NCBI RefSeq assembly: GCF_016612865.1
Contig: NZ_JAENZZ010000002.1
Span: 1 to 64,000, forward strand
Length of the DNA stretch: 64,000 bases
Direction: 5' to 3'
Source of the DNA: Blastococcus sp. TML/M2B
GTDB taxonomy: Bacteria > Actinomycetota > Actinomycetes > Mycobacteriales > Geodermatophilaceae
The notes under the pieces were generated by a model, which worked only from the letters and a program-made list of their open reading frames with translations, made no database searches and was not told where the DNA came from. Positions 34,869-46,404 of the stretch are shown piece after piece (position 1 is the stretch's first letter; each line of letters starts with the position of its first letter). Both the position numbers and the translations under genes were made by a program.

Positions 34869-35273
34869 ATGAGCACGCCTGATGACCGCCGCTACACCGA
34901 CCAGCACGAGTGGGCGCTGGTGCAGGGCACCGACGGCACGTCGACCGTCGTCCGGGTCGGCATCACCGACCACGCCCAGGACGCCCTGGGGGACATCGTC
35001 TTCGTGCAGCTGCCCTCCGTGGGCGACGAGGTGACCCCGGGGACGCCGATCGGGGAGGTGGAGTCCACCAAGTCGGTGTCCGACGTCTACGCCCCCGTCG
35101 CCGGCGTCGTGGCCGCGGTGAACGAGGTCCTGACCGACACCCCGGAGACGGTCAACGCCGACCCGTACGGCGCCGGCTGGCTGGTCGAGATCAGCGTCCC
35201 CGGCGAGGGCGGCGACCCGATCGGCGCGCTGCTGGACGCCGACGCCTACCAGGCGCTCGTCGACGGGTCCTGA
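34869..35273 (+). CDS. gcvH: Glycine cleavage system H protein
   Basis: GcvH carries the lipoyl-bound aminomethyl group between the P, T and L proteins. The 134 residues contain YTDQHEWALV at the start and the lipoylated lysine in GEVESTKSVSDVYAPVAG (about residue 65). WLVEISVPGEG is near the end. ATG 34869 is chosen over ATG 34854 because GGAGA lies at normal distance before it. gcvP lies 3 kb downstream beyond the FHA, MerR and nuclease genes, as in mycobacteria (Rv1826 and Rv1832); gcvT is not in the window. Confidence 0.95.
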   Translation: MSTPDDRRYTDQHEWALVQGTDGTSTVVRVGITDHAQDALGDIVFVQLPSVGDEVTPGTPIGEVESTKSVSDVYAPVAGVVAAVNEVLTDTPETVNADPYGAGWLVEISVPGEGGDPIGALLDADAYQALVDGS

Positions 35274-35310
35274 CGGCCCCGCCTGACGCGCCGGGCCACG
35301 CCCGGATCAC

Positions 35311-35316
35311 TATGAT
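35311..35316 (+). promoter_or_regulatory. -10 element of the FHA gene
   Basis: TATGAT, one of the best -10 hexamers in the window, gives a leader of about 110 bases before GTG 35435. The -35 region is weak. Confidence 0.4.
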
Positions 35317-35434
35317 CGCGACGGGGACGCCAGCCACCGGCGACCAGCCGCCGGCTCCCGCGCCCCACCTGCACGTCAGGTCGACCTCCGGGTCGACCGC
35401 TGGTTCCATGACCCCCCACCGGAGGAGACGCAAC

Positions 35435-35953
35435 GTGCACTGCACTCGATGTGGACACGAGAACCCCGAGGGCAGTCGCTTCTGCGCCCAGTGCGGCTCG
35501 GCGCTCTCGCCGGAGCGCATCGGCGAGTCCACCAGCGTGATCCCCAAGGTGGGCGGCGAGGACTCCGCCGAGCAGCCCGAGACCGCGGAGTCGCCGGCCG
35601 ACGCCCACGCCGGCGCCGTCGAGTCCCTGCCGGCCGGGTCGGCCCTGCTCGTCGTCAAGCGCGGCCCCAACGCGGGCAGCCGCTTCCTGCTCGACCAGGA
35701 CGTCACCACCGCCGGTCGGCACCCCGACAGCGACATCTTCCTCGACGACGTCACCGTCAGCCGTCGCCACGTGGAGTTCCACCGCGAGGGCAGCGGCTAC
35801 TCGGTGCACGACGTCGGCAGCCTCAACGGCACCTACGTCAACCGCGAGCCGGTCGACGTCGCCTCCCTGTCGGGGGGCGACGAGGTGCAGATCGGCAAGT
35901 TCCGCCTCGTCTACCTGACCGGTCCCCGGACCGGCGAGCCGGCCGCTCGCTAG
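35435..35953 (+). CDS. Zinc-ribbon FHA protein (GarA/OdhI-like)
   Basis: GarA binds and inhibits 2-oxoglutarate-handling enzymes until phosphorylated by Ser/Thr kinases. This 172-residue version has an N-terminal zinc ribbon (HCTRCGHENPEGSRFCAQCG) that mycobacterial GarA lacks. Then ESTSVIP resembles the ETTSV phosphosite, and the FHA domain follows: ALLVVKRGPNAGSRFLLDQ, AGRHPDSDIFLDDVTVSRRHVEF, DVGSLNGTYVN. The phosphothreonine-binding R, S-R-R-H and N are in place. GTG 35435 follows GGAGGAG; ATG 35409 would add nine residues. It lies in the Rv1827 position. The stop overlaps the ftsR start by one base. Confidence 0.88.
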   Translation: MHCTRCGHENPEGSRFCAQCGSALSPERIGESTSVIPKVGGEDSAEQPETAESPADAHAGAVESLPAGSALLVVKRGPNAGSRFLLDQDVTTAGRHPDSDIFLDDVTVSRRHVEFHREGSGYSVHDVGSLNGTYVNREPVDVASLSGGDEVQIGKFRLVYLTGPRTGEPAAR

Positions 35954-36681
35954 TGGGGGGTCCGGCTCGCTCCTCGGGGGACGCCGGCGACCAGCACGCA
36001 CCACGTCTGACCATCGGCGAGGTGCTCGCCGTGCTGCGCGACGACTTCCCCGACGTGACGATCAGCAAGATCCGGTACCTCGAGTCGGAGGACCTGGTCC
36101 ACCCGCAGCGGACGCCCTCGGGGTACCGGAAGTTCTCCCGGGCCGACGTCAGCCGGCTGCGGTACGTGCTGACCGCGCAGCGGGACCACTACCTCCCGTT
36201 GCGGGTGATCAAGGACCACCTCGAGGCGCTGGACCGCGGCGAGCCGATCCCGGGCACCTCCGGGCCCGCGACCGTCCCGCCGCGGGCCCCCACCGGGGAG
36301 GACGGCGAGGCCGCCCCGCTCACCGCCGACCAGTTCGCGCGGGCCGCCGGGCTGGAGCCTGGGCAGCTGGCCGACTGCGTGCAGTTCGGGCTGCTGGCCA
36401 CCGACGCCGACGGCCGGCACCCGGTGGCCGACCTGGCCATCGCCCGGGCGGCGGCGGGGCTGGCCCGGCACGGTATCGAGCCCCGGCACCTGCGGGTCTA
36501 CCGCAGCGGCGTCGAGCGGGAGGCCGGCCTCGTCGAGCAGCTGGTCGCGCCGGTGCTGCGGGCCCGCTCCGAGGAGGCCCGGACCCGCGCCACCGAGAAG
36601 CTGCGCGACCTCGCGGGGCTCTCCGCGCAGCTGCACACCGCCCTGCTCGAAGCACGGCTGCGGGATCTCCTGCGGCCCTGA
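35953..36681 (+). CDS. ftsR: MerR-family regulator FtsR (Rv1828-like)
   Basis: FtsR homologues activate ftsZ in Corynebacterium. The 242-residue protein starts near LTIGEVLAVLRDDFPDVTISKIRYLESEDLVHPQRTPSGY, an MerR winged helix (about residues 18-90) with the LESEDLV wing. The C-terminal helical part (ADQFARAAGLEPGQLADCVQFGLL, HGIEPRHLRVYRSGVEREAGL) differs from metal sensors and lacks clustered cysteines. GTG 35953 overlaps the FHA stop (TAGTG). Position and domain layout match Rv1828. Confidence 0.88.
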   Translation: MGGPARSSGDAGDQHAPRLTIGEVLAVLRDDFPDVTISKIRYLESEDLVHPQRTPSGYRKFSRADVSRLRYVLTAQRDHYLPLRVIKDHLEALDRGEPIPGTSGPATVPPRAPTGEDGEAAPLTADQFARAAGLEPGQLADCVQFGLLATDADGRHPVADLAIARAAAGLARHGIEPRHLRVYRSGVEREAGLVEQLVAPVLRARSEEARTRATEKLRDLAGLSAQLHTALLEARLRDLLRP

Positions 36682-36803
36682 GTCGGGCGTACCGTAGGCC
36701 CGTCGCAGTCCCCGTCCGCCGTCGCCACCAGTCACCACACCGCCCGCACCCGGACGACGCCGTCGGTCCGGAACGCCGGGCACGCAGCCGAGGGAGCCGT
36801 ACC

Positions 36804-37289
36804 GTGCAGGAGCTTCGAGTCGTGGGCGTCCGGGTGGAGCTGCCCGGCAACCAGCCGATCCTGCTGCTCAAGGAGACGCAGGGGGAGCGGTACCTGCCGA
36901 TCTGGATCGGCGCGGTCGAGGCCGCGGCCATCGCGTTCGAGCAGCAGGGCGTCCGCCCCGCCCGGCCGATGACCCACGACCTGCTGCGCGAGGTGATCAC
37001 CGCCCTCGGCGCCGAGCTCGAGGCGGTCAACATCACCGAGATGCGCGACGGGATCTACATCGCCGAGCTGGTCCTCGGGGACGAGCGGGTGGTCAGCGCC
37101 CGCCCGTCGGACGCGGTGGCGCTCGCCGTCCGCACCGGGTCGCCGATCTACGGCTCGGACGACCTGCTCGACGAGGTGGGCATCGAGATCCCGGACGAGC
37201 AGGAGGACGAGGTGGAGAAGTTCCGCGAGTTCCTCGACCAGATCTCCCCGGAGGACTTCGGGGCCGGTTCGGGCTCCGGCGGCGCCTGA
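36804..37289 (+). CDS. Bifunctional nuclease family protein (DUF151, Rv1829-like)
   Basis: The 161-residue protein starts MQELRVVGVRVELPGNQPILLLKE, with the signature RYLPIWIGAVEAAAIAFEQQGV and the following RPMTHDLLREVI. ARPSDAVALAVRTGSPIY closes the domain, and an acidic then Gly-rich tail follows. The name comes from a plant member with RNase and DNase activity; the bacterial role is unknown. GTG 36804 follows GAGGGAG. It sits between the two MerR genes, as Rv1829 does. Confidence 0.9.
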   Translation: MQELRVVGVRVELPGNQPILLLKETQGERYLPIWIGAVEAAAIAFEQQGVRPARPMTHDLLREVITALGAELEAVNITEMRDGIYIAELVLGDERVVSARPSDAVALAVRTGSPIYGSDDLLDEVGIEIPDEQEDEVEKFREFLDQISPEDFGAGSGSGGA

Positions 37290-37372
37290 CGGAGGCCAAC
37301 CAGGGAGCATCGGCAGGCCCGCGCCGGAGTTGACCCGAAGTGGTGAGCGTGACGACACGCCGCCCTCGTCAG

Positions 37373-37427
37373 TTGACCGACCCCCTGGCCCGGCTTACGG
37401 TTCGGCGAACAACAACGGTGTGACACC
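37373..37427 (+). promoter_or_regulatory. Promoter and operator-like palindrome of the second MerR gene
   Basis: TTGACC (37373-37378) and TACGGT (37396-37401) are 17 bases apart, a good SigA promoter. GGTGT-G-ACACC (37417-37427) lies about 10 bases after the predicted start site, a typical place for an autorepressor. A second TTGACC at 37330 suggests another promoter. Confidence 0.5.
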
Positions 37428-37523
37428 TGGGATCTGTGGCGCGAGCCACGGCACGTCCGACCCCGGATGACCAGCCGTCGACCCGGCCCGCACCAGCGGA
37501 CCGGGACAGAGGAGGACGCCGAC

Positions 37524-38093
37524 GTGAGCGACCAGGACAAGGGCTCCCAGGGTCAGCTCTTCAGCGACGCCGCGGTCGGGGCCCCTGCGTACGACGAGGT
37601 GGACACCGACCTCGTGGGCTACCGCGGGCCCACCGCCTGCGCCGCCGCGGGCATCACCTACCGCCAGCTCGACTACTGGGCGCGCACCGGCCTCGTGGCC
37701 CCGTCGGTCCGCAGCGCCACCGGCTCCGGCACCCAGCGGCTGTACTCCTTCCGCGACATCCTCGTGCTCAAGGTCGTCAAGCGGCTGCTCGACACCGGCG
37801 TCTCCCTGCAGAACATCCGCAAGGCCGTCGACCACCTGCGCAACCGCGGCATCAAGGACCTCGCCAACATCACGCTGTTCTCCGACGGCGCCACCGTCTA
37901 CGAGTGCACCTCCGCCGAAGAGGTCGTCGACCTGCTCGCCGGCGGCCAGGGCGTCTTCGGCATCGCCGTCTCCGGTGCCCTCCGGGAGCTGTCCGGCGAG
38001 CTCGCCGAGCTCCCCGCCGAACGGCTCGACGGCGCGCCCCTCGCCGCCGCCGACGACGAGCTCTCCATGCGCCGCCGCCGCCGCGCCATGTAG
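37524..38093 (+). CDS. MerR-family regulator (Rv1830-like)
   Basis: The 189-residue regulator has its helix-turn-helix at about residues 35-105: [29 protein letters not shown], then [34 protein letters not shown]. The C-terminal domain ([31 protein letters not shown]) is the one found in Rv1830, linked in mycobacteria with division and antibiotic recovery. GTG 37524 is chosen because AGAGGAGGA precedes it and homologues begin SDQ...; an upstream GTG 37467 is in frame. A basic tail ends RRRRRAM. Confidence 0.9.
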   Translation: MSDQDKGSQGQLFSDAAVGAPAYDEVDTDLVGYRGPTACAAAGITYRQLDYWARTGLVAPSVRSATGSGTQRLYSFRDILVLKVVKRLLDTGVSLQNIRKAVDHLRNRGIKDLANITLFSDGATVYECTSAEEVVDLLAGGQGVFGIAVSGALRELSGELAELPAERLDGAPLAAADDELSMRRRRRAM

Positions 38094-38208
38094 TTGGTTC
38101 TGTCGTGCCGAGTGGGCCCCGGAGGGGTCCGCGCAGGCGAGACGCAGCGGCTCCTCGGTGTCGGGTACGGCACGTGGTCGCGGGGTCGGCCGGAGGCCGA
38201 CAGTGTTG

Positions 38209-38214
38209 TAGCGT
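38209..38214 (+). promoter_or_regulatory. -10 element of gcvP (leaderless)
   Basis: TAGCGT lies 7 bases before GTG 38222. This favours GTG 38222 as gcvP start over ATG 38249 and argues against a glycine riboswitch in a leader. Confidence 0.45.
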
Positions 38215-38221
38215 TCTGCCA

Positions 38222-41237
<3,016 letters not shown>

Positions 41238-41271
41238 CCTGCCGAGCGGCAGGGGCGCAACCCGGTCGACG

Positions 41272-41293
41272 CCGTCGCACCCGCGTGCGACGG
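41272..41293 (+). terminator. Hairpin after gcvP
   Basis: CCGTCGCAC (41272-41280) pairs perfectly with GTGCGACGG (41285-41293) over loop CCGC. It lies 35 bases after the gcvP stop and touches the first possible start of the next gene. Confidence 0.55.
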
Positions 41294-41301
41294 TGTCGGC
41301 C

Positions 41302-41889
41302 GTGACCGCTGCCGACGACGCCAAGGCCGACCTGCGCACCTACCTGCAGGAGGGCCGCGACGTCCTCGTCCTCAAGCTGGAGGGGCTGTCCGAGTACGAC
41401 CTGCGGCGTCCGCGGACACCGACCGGGACCAACCTGCTCGGGCTGGTCAAGCACCTGGCGTTCGTGGAGCTGGGCTACTTCGGTCCGGTCTTCGGCCGGC
41501 CCGCGCCCGGGGTCGAGCCGTGGATGGCCGAGGAGGGCGAGCCCAACTGGGACATGTGGGCGACTCCGGAGGAGACCCGCGCCGACGTCCTCGCCCGCTA
41601 CCGCCGCGCGTGGGCGCTCACCGACGCCACCGTCGACGAGCTGCCGCTCGACGCGACGGGGCGGGTGCCCTGGTGGTCCCGCCCGGAGGTGACGCTGCAC
41701 CGGGTGCTCGTGCACGTCATTGCCGAGACGCACCGGCACGCCGGCCACGCCGACATCGTGCGCGAGCTGCTCGACGGTTCGGTCGGCAACCAGGGGGTCG
41801 GGGACAACTTGCCCGACGTCGACGAGGCCTGGTGGGCCGCACACCGGGAGCGGCTGGACGAGGTCGCCCGGCAGGCGGGCGGGCGGTGA
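41302..41889 (+). CDS. DinB-superfamily protein (DUF664-like)
   Basis: The 195-residue four-helix bundle protein has the usual metal-site pattern: [15 protein letters not shown] (first His near residue 55) and [22 protein letters not shown] (His-x3-His) in the C-half. DinB-like proteins include thiol-dependent enzymes using bacillithiol or mycothiol. GTG 41302 is preferred to GTG 41293 because the hairpin at 41272-41293 would block the latter. Its stop overlaps the methyltransferase start (GTGA), so the two may work together, but no substrate is evident. Confidence 0.8.
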   Translation: MTAADDAKADLRTYLQEGRDVLVLKLEGLSEYDLRRPRTPTGTNLLGLVKHLAFVELGYFGPVFGRPAPGVEPWMAEEGEPNWDMWATPEETRADVLARYRRAWALTDATVDELPLDATGRVPWWSRPEVTLHRVLVHVIAETHRHAGHADIVRELLDGSVGNQGVGDNLPDVDEAWWAAHRERLDEVARQAGGR

Positions 41890-42647
41890 CCGCCCCGGAG
41901 GCGGACCCGGTCTTCGCCGACCCCCGGCTGGCCGAGCTCTACGACGCCTTCGACGGCCCGCGGACCGACCTGGTCGCCTACCGGGCGTTGGTGGAGGAGC
42001 TCGGCGTCCGCTCGGTCCTCGACGTGGGCTGCGGCACCGGCGAGCTGGCCTGCTCGCTGGCCGCCCGCGGTCTCGACGTCGTCGGGCTGGACCCGGCGAG
42101 GGCCTCGCTGGACGTCGCCCGGCGCAAGCCGCACGCCGACCGGGTGCGCTGGGTGCACGGCGGCGTGGCGGCGCTCCCGCCCCTCCAGGTGGACCTGGTG
42201 ACGATGACCGGCAACGTGGCGCAGGTGTTCCTGACCGACGAGGAGTGGGCCGCGGCGCTGCGCGCGGTCCGGGCGGCGCTGCGGCCCGGCGGCCGGTTCG
42301 TGTTCGAGAGCCGGCGGCCGGAGCGGCGGGCGTGGCAGGAGTGGACGCCGGAGCGCTCGGCCGCCCGGGTGGACGTCCCCGGGGGAGCGGTGCGGACCGA
42401 GGTGGCGGTCACCGCCGTCCGCGGTCTGCTGGTGTCCTTCCGGTGGACCTTCCGCTTCGAGGCGGACGGCGCCGTCCTCACCTCGGACTCGACGCTGCGG
42501 TTCCGCGGCCGGGCGGAGCTGGCCGCCTCGCTGACCGCCGCCGGCCTCGAGGTCGAGGACGTGCGGGACGCGCCGGACCGGCCGGGCGCCGAGGGGGTGT
42601 TCCTGGCGCGGCGACCCGACCGGGGTGAGCCGGAGATCAGGCGCTGA
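41886..42647 (+). CDS. Class I SAM-dependent methyltransferase
   Basis: The 253-residue protein shows motif I VLDVGCGTGELACSLAARG (about residues 44-62), the acidic end of strand 2 in VVGLDPA, and motif IV VDLVTMTGNVAQVF. The C-terminal sheet (VSFRWTFRFEADGAVLTSDSTLRF) matches small-molecule methyltransferases. GTG 41886 overlaps the DinB-like gene. Its last 11 bases overlap the convergent DUF5999 gene. The methyl acceptor is unknown. Confidence 0.85.
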   Translation: MTAPEADPVFADPRLAELYDAFDGPRTDLVAYRALVEELGVRSVLDVGCGTGELACSLAARGLDVVGLDPARASLDVARRKPHADRVRWVHGGVAALPPLQVDLVTMTGNVAQVFLTDEEWAAALRAVRAALRPGGRFVFESRRPERRAWQEWTPERSAARVDVPGGAVRTEVAVTAVRGLLVSFRWTFRFEADGAVLTSDSTLRFRGRAELAASLTAAGLEVEDVRDAPDRPGAEGVFLARRPDRGEPEIRR

Positions 42648-42840
42648 CGAGCTCCGGTGCCAGCCAGGTGTGCGGGTGGGCGATCGCGCGGCCGTCCGGG
42701 AGCAGCTCGCCGTCGTCGTCGAAGAGGACGACGCCGTTGCACAGCAGGCTCCAGCCCTGCTCGGGGTGGCTGCGGACGACGGCGGCGAGGTCGCGCGCGT
42801 CGCTGGTTACGTCGGGGCACGGGGTGACGTGGGAGCACAT
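42637..42840 (-). CDS. DUF5999 family protein
   Basis: The 67-residue protein MCSHVTPCPDVTSDARDLAAVVRSHPEQGWSLLCNGVVLFDD... is a clear member of DUF5999, common in Streptomyces and allied groups and of unknown role. The three cysteines (MC, PCPD, LLCNG) could bind a metal. ATG 42840 matches the family start; the longer reading upstream is not conserved. It is convergent with the methyltransferase gene. Confidence 0.88.
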   Translation of the reverse strand: MCSHVTPCPDVTSDARDLAAVVRSHPEQGWSLLCNGVVLFDDDGELLPDGRAIAHPHTWLAPELVSA

Positions 42841-42982
42841 GGCGGTTCCGTCCGTTCGGGCCGCGGAGGCCCTGATGGCTGAGGGTGATTGTCCGATCAC
42901 CGAACGCCGACCAGTGTGCGCGCGCAGCTCCCACGAGGGGAGTGACGCAGGTCACCACGTCACCCCGCCGGGTGGTGGACAT

Positions 42983-43009
42983 CTGCCAAGCCGCCGCGGC
43001 GGCGGGCAG
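42983..43009 (-). terminator. Terminator hairpin of coaA
   Basis: CTGCC (42983-42987) pairs with GGCAG (43005-43009), and between them GCCGCCGCGGCGGC (42990-43003) is a perfect palindrome that extends the stem. It lies directly after the coaA stop. Confidence 0.55.
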
Positions 43010-43010
43010 G

Positions 43011-43964
43011 TCAGAGCTTGCGGAGCAGGATCCGGCGCACCGAGTGGTCGGCGGCCTTCTGCAGCACGAGCCTCGCGCGGGAGCGCGTCGGCGCGATGTT
43101 GTCCCGCAGGTTCGGCGCATTCACCGCCGCCCAGATGCCCAGCGCGGTCTCGCGCGCCTGATCGTCGGTGAGCTCGGCGAACCGGTGGAAGAAGGCCGAG
43201 GTGTCGGCGAACGCCGTGCGCCGCAGCGCGAGGAACCGCTCCACGTACCAGGTCTGGATGTCGGCCTCGGAGGCGTCGACGTAGACGGAGAAGTCGAAGA
43301 AGTCCGAGGCGAAGACCTCGGGCGCGGTGCCGTCGGAGCGGCGCCCGGCCTGCAGCACGTTCAGCCCCTCGACGACCAGGATGTCGGGCCGGTCCACGGC
43401 CTGCTGCCGGCCCGGCACGATGTCGTAGGACTGGTGGTCGTAGACCGGCGCGAAGACCTCCTCGCGGCCGCTCTTCACATCCGCGAGGAAGCGCAGCAGC
43501 GCGCGGCGGTCGTAGCTCTCCGGGAAGCCCTTGCGCCCCATGAGGCCACGCGCCTCCAGGATGGCGTTGGGCATGAGGAAGCCGTCGGTCGTCACCAGGT
43601 CCACCCGCGGCGACCCCGGGCTGGCGGCCAGCAGGGTCTGCAGGAGGCGGGCGGTGGTGCTCTTGCCCACGGCCACGCTCCCGGCCACGGCGATCACGAA
43701 CGGCACCTTCGCGGTCGAGTCGCCGAGGAACTCGCTCTGCGCCGCCCACAGCCGCCGGCTGGCGGCGACGTGCAGCCCGAGCAGCCGGGCCAGCGGCAGG
43801 TAGACCGTGGCCACCTCGTCGAGGTCGATGCGGTCACCCAGCGAGGCGAGCGCGGAGAGGTCCGCCTCGTCCAGGGGCAGCCGCGAGCCCGCAGCGAGCG
43901 CTCGCCACGAGTCGCGGTCGAACACCGCGTAGGGCGAGATGGAGCCACGAGTTCCAGCCGTCAC
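43011..43964 (-). CDS. coaA: Type I pantothenate kinase
   Basis: CoaA phosphorylates pantothenate, the controlling step of coenzyme A synthesis. The 317 residues carry the P-loop [20 protein letters not shown] (about residues 98-117). [40 protein letters not shown] and [12 protein letters not shown] follow, with the C-terminal [23 protein letters not shown] 43964 gives a start close to [16 protein letters not shown], the conserved beginning; the longer open frame upstream is not family-like. Feedback by CoA is expected from family knowledge. Confidence 0.95.
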   Translation of the reverse strand: MTAGTRGSISPYAVFDRDSWRALAAGSRLPLDEADLSALASLGDRIDLDEVATVYLPLARLLGLHVAASRRLWAAQSEFLGDSTAKVPFVIAVAGSVAVGKSTTARLLQTLLAASPGSPRVDLVTTDGFLMPNAILEARGLMGRKGFPESYDRRALLRFLADVKSGREEVFAPVYDHQSYDIVPGRQQAVDRPDILVVEGLNVLQAGRRSDGTAPEVFASDFFDFSVYVDASEADIQTWYVERFLALRRTAFADTSAFFHRFAELTDDQARETALGIWAAVNAPNLRDNIAPTRSRARLVLQKAADHSVRRILLRKL

Positions 43965-44073
43965 GCCCCCATCGTGCCGTCCGGCACCGGGCACCCCTGC
44001 GCGCGGGTCACTCCTGCGGGTGGGGCGGACCCCCGCGAGCCGCCGGGGACCGGGCACCGGCCCGCGGCCGGTC

Positions 44074-44079
44074 TAGGGT
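44074..44079 (+). promoter_or_regulatory. -10 element of GNAT gene (leaderless)
   Basis: TAGGGT lies 6 bases before GTG 44086. Confidence 0.4.
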
Positions 44080-44085
44080 TCGGCT

Positions 44086-44898
44086 GTGCCAGCCCACCCG
44101 GGACTGCTCGAGTGCATCGAGCGCTACCACGCCGCCGCGCCGCTCCCGGACGCGCGGATCGAGGCGGCCGGTGCGCTCGACGTCCCCCTCGGGGACCCGG
44201 CCTGGCCCTATCCGGCCCGTCCCCGGCTCGGCGCCACCGCTGCGGTGACCGCCGCCGACGTGCGGGCCGCGGTGGCGCTGCAGGAGGCGGCCGGGGTGCC
44301 CGGCGCGCTCGAGTGGATCCCGCAGCGCACCCCCGAGGTCGGCGCCGCGGCCGCCGCGGCCGGCCTGGACGTCGACGTGCTGCCCCTGCTGGTGGCCGAC
44401 GAGCCGGTCGAGCTGCTCTTCCCGGCCGGCGTGCGGCTCTACGTCGTCGGCGCCGACGACCCGGAGCTGGCGCACTACCAGGAGGTCTCCGCGGTGGCCT
44501 TCGCCCACCCCGGCGGCGCGGCCGACGTGCCGGCTCCCCGGCCCGACCCCACCCCGCGGGACACGGCGGCGACCGCCGCGCTGCGCGAGCGGATCGCGAC
44601 CGGCCGCACGGTGATGATGGTGGCGATCGAGCGCGGCCAGCCGGTGGCCGTCGGCCTGCACCAGCCGGTCGACATCGGCGACGCCGTGGTCAGCGAGATC
44701 GTCGGCCTGGCGACCGCGCCGCGGCTGCGCGGCCGCGGCCTGGGCGCCGGCATCGCCTCGGCGCTGGTCGCGCACGCGCGCGAGAGCGCCGAGCTGGTCT
44801 TCCTGGCCGCCGGCGACGACGACGTCGCCCGGGTCTACGAGCGGATCGGGTTCGCGTGGCTGGCGACCGTCGGCGTCGCCGAGGCGCCGCGCCGCTGA
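44086..44898 (+). CDS. GNAT-family N-acetyltransferase
   Basis: The C-terminal half of this 270-residue protein has the acetyl-CoA loop in VSEIVGLATAPRLRGRGLGAGIASALVAHARE (about residues 203-234). The terminal ARVYERIGFAWLATVGVAE is the usual end of a GNAT fold. The N-terminal 120 residues form a second, degenerate domain, so it is a two-domain GNAT. GTG 44086 is set by the -10 at 44074. It is divergent from coaA. The acceptor is unknown. Confidence 0.82.
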   Translation: MPAHPGLLECIERYHAAAPLPDARIEAAGALDVPLGDPAWPYPARPRLGATAAVTAADVRAAVALQEAAGVPGALEWIPQRTPEVGAAAAAAGLDVDVLPLLVADEPVELLFPAGVRLYVVGADDPELAHYQEVSAVAFAHPGGAADVPAPRPDPTPRDTAATAALRERIATGRTVMMVAIERGQPVAVGLHQPVDIGDAVVSEIVGLATAPRLRGRGLGAGIASALVAHARESAELVFLAAGDDDVARVYERIGFAWLATVGVAEAPRR

Positions 44899-44941
44899 AC
44901 CCCCGGGACAGGCCGGCGGGGCGGGCGTCCCCGGCGCTGCG

Positions 44942-45487
44942 TCAGGACTGCTCGTAGGTGACCACCATCGTGGCGCGGGCCAGCGTGTGGAAGAACAGGT
45001 TGAAGCCGAGCACGGCCGGCCGGGCGTCGGCGTCCACGTCGAGGGTCTCGGTGTCCACGGCGTGCACGACGACGAAGTAGCGGTGCGGCCCGTGCCCGGC
45101 CGGGGGAGCGGCGCCGACGAACCCGGCGAAGCCGCCGTCGTTGGCCAGCTGGACCGCGCCCTGCGGCAGCGCCGGGGCGTCCTTGCTGCCGGCGCCGGAG
45201 GGCAGCTCGGTGACCGAGGCGGGGATGTTGGCGACGGCCCAGTGCCAGAACCCGCTGGCGGTCGGGGCGTCCGGGTCGTACACGGTGACGGCGAAGCTGC
45301 GGGTGCCCTCGGGGAAGCCGGACCAGGAGAGCTGGGGGGAGCGGTCCTCGCCGCCGGCGCCCATGACGCCGCTGACGTGGGGCATCGGCAGCGTCCCGCC
45401 GTCGGTGATGTCGGTGCTGGTGACCGTGAACGAGGGCACCTGCGGCAGGAAGTCGTAGGGGTTGGGCGGAACGGGCCGGTCGGCCAT
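44942..45487 (-). CDS. PEBP-like protein (YbhB/YbcL family)
   Basis: The 181-residue protein has the phosphatidylethanolamine-binding fold: [33 protein letters not shown] (the DPDAP and HW ligand-pocket residues) and [14 protein letters not shown]. No signal peptide is seen, so it is cytoplasmic. The role of bacterial members is unclear; they may bind small phosphates or lipids. ATG 45487 follows GAGGAG. It stands alone, divergent from the HAD-GH65 pair. Confidence 0.9.
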   Translation of the reverse strand: MADRPVPPNPYDFLPQVPSFTVTSTDITDGGTLPMPHVSGVMGAGGEDRSPQLSWSGFPEGTRSFAVTVYDPDAPTASGFWHWAVANIPASVTELPSGAGSKDAPALPQGAVQLANDGGFAGFVGAAPPAGHGPHRYFVVVHAVDTETLDVDADARPAVLGFNLFFHTLARATMVVTYEQS

Positions 45488-45647
45488 GCCGAGCTCCTCG
45501 GGATCGGGGGATCGCCCCAGGTCGGGCGGGGAGCCGGCGCGTGCGGCCCCCCAGCGACCCTAGGCAGCCCGGCCGGTGTCCGCGCGGCGGTGCCGCCCCG
45601 GGTTGCTGCACCGCCCCGTCCGAGGCGTGCGGACGCCCGTGCGCCGG

Positions 45648-45653
45648 TACCGT
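45648..45653 (+). promoter_or_regulatory. -10 element of HAD-GH65 operon (leaderless)
   Basis: TACCGT lies 7 bases before GTG 45661. Confidence 0.4.
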
Positions 45654-45660
45654 CGCGGCC

Positions 45661-46404
45661 GTGCCTAGTACCGGCCTGGGGTTGCCCGACTCCGTCCGTG
45701 CCTGCCTCTTCGACCTCGACGGCGTGCTCACCCGCACCGCGACCGTGCACATGGCCGCCTGGAAGCGGACGTTCGACGAGTACCTGCGGTCCACCGATCC
45801 GGACGCGCGGCCCTTCGACCAGGAGGACTACAACCGCTACGTGGACGGCAAGCCGCGGGCCGACGGCGTCCGGGACTTCCTGGCCAGCCGCGGTGTCACG
45901 CTGCCCGAGGGGGAGGCCGGGGACGCCTCCGGTGCCGCCACCGTGCAGGGCATCGCCGCCCGCAAGAACGTGCTGGTGCTCCGCGAGCTCGACGAGCACG
46001 GCGTGGAGGTCTACCCGGGCTCGGTGCGCTACCTGCGCGCGGTCAAGGAGGCCGGGCTGCCCGCAGCGGTGGTGACGGCGTCGGCCAACGGCGAGCAGGT
46101 GATCGCCGCCGCGGGGTTCGCCGACCTGATCGACGCGCGGATCGACGGGGTGGTGGCGGCGCGGGACTCGCTGCGCGGCAAGCCCGCGCCCGACACCTTC
46201 CTGGCCGGTGCCCGGGCGCTGGGGGTGACCCCGGCGGAGGCGGTGGTGTTCGAGGACGCGCAGTCGGGGGTCGCCGCCGGCCGGGCGGGGGAGTTCGGCT
46301 ACGTGGTCGGCGTCGACCGGGTGGGCCAGGCCGACGCGCTGGCCGCCGCGGGTGCCGACGTCGTCGTCCCCGACCTCGCCGAGCTGCTGGGCGGCGCGTC
46401 ATGA
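45661..46404 (+). CDS. HAD phosphatase, beta-phosphoglucomutase-like (Rv3400-like)
   Basis: The 247-residue HAD protein carries nucleophile motif CLFDLDGVLTRTATVHMAAWK, motif II VVTAS, GKPAPDTFLAGARALG and VFEDAQSGVAAGRAG. The cap and the residues after DxD match beta-phosphoglucomutases, which interconvert beta-glucose 1-phosphate and glucose 6-phosphate. The GTG start at 45661 is supported by the -10. It overlaps the GH65 gene by 4 bases, so the likely pathway is disaccharide phosphorolysis then isomerisation. Mycobacterial Rv3400-Rv3401 has the same pairing. Confidence 0.88.
   Translation: MPSTGLGLPDSVRACLFDLDGVLTRTATVHMAAWKRTFDEYLRSTDPDARPFDQEDYNRYVDGKPRADGVRDFLASRGVTLPEGEAGDASGAATVQGIAARKNVLVLRELDEHGVEVYPGSVRYLRAVKEAGLPAAVVTASANGEQVIAAAGFADLIDARIDGVVAARDSLRGKPAPDTFLAGARALGVTPAEAVVFEDAQSGVAAGRAGEFGYVVGVDRVGQADALAAAGADVVVPDLAELLGGAS

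Noticed and set aside
38094..38221. Glycine riboswitch before gcvP
   Set aside because: No paired glycine-aptamer cores are visible, the gap is only 128 bases, and a -10 lies 7 bases before the likely start.
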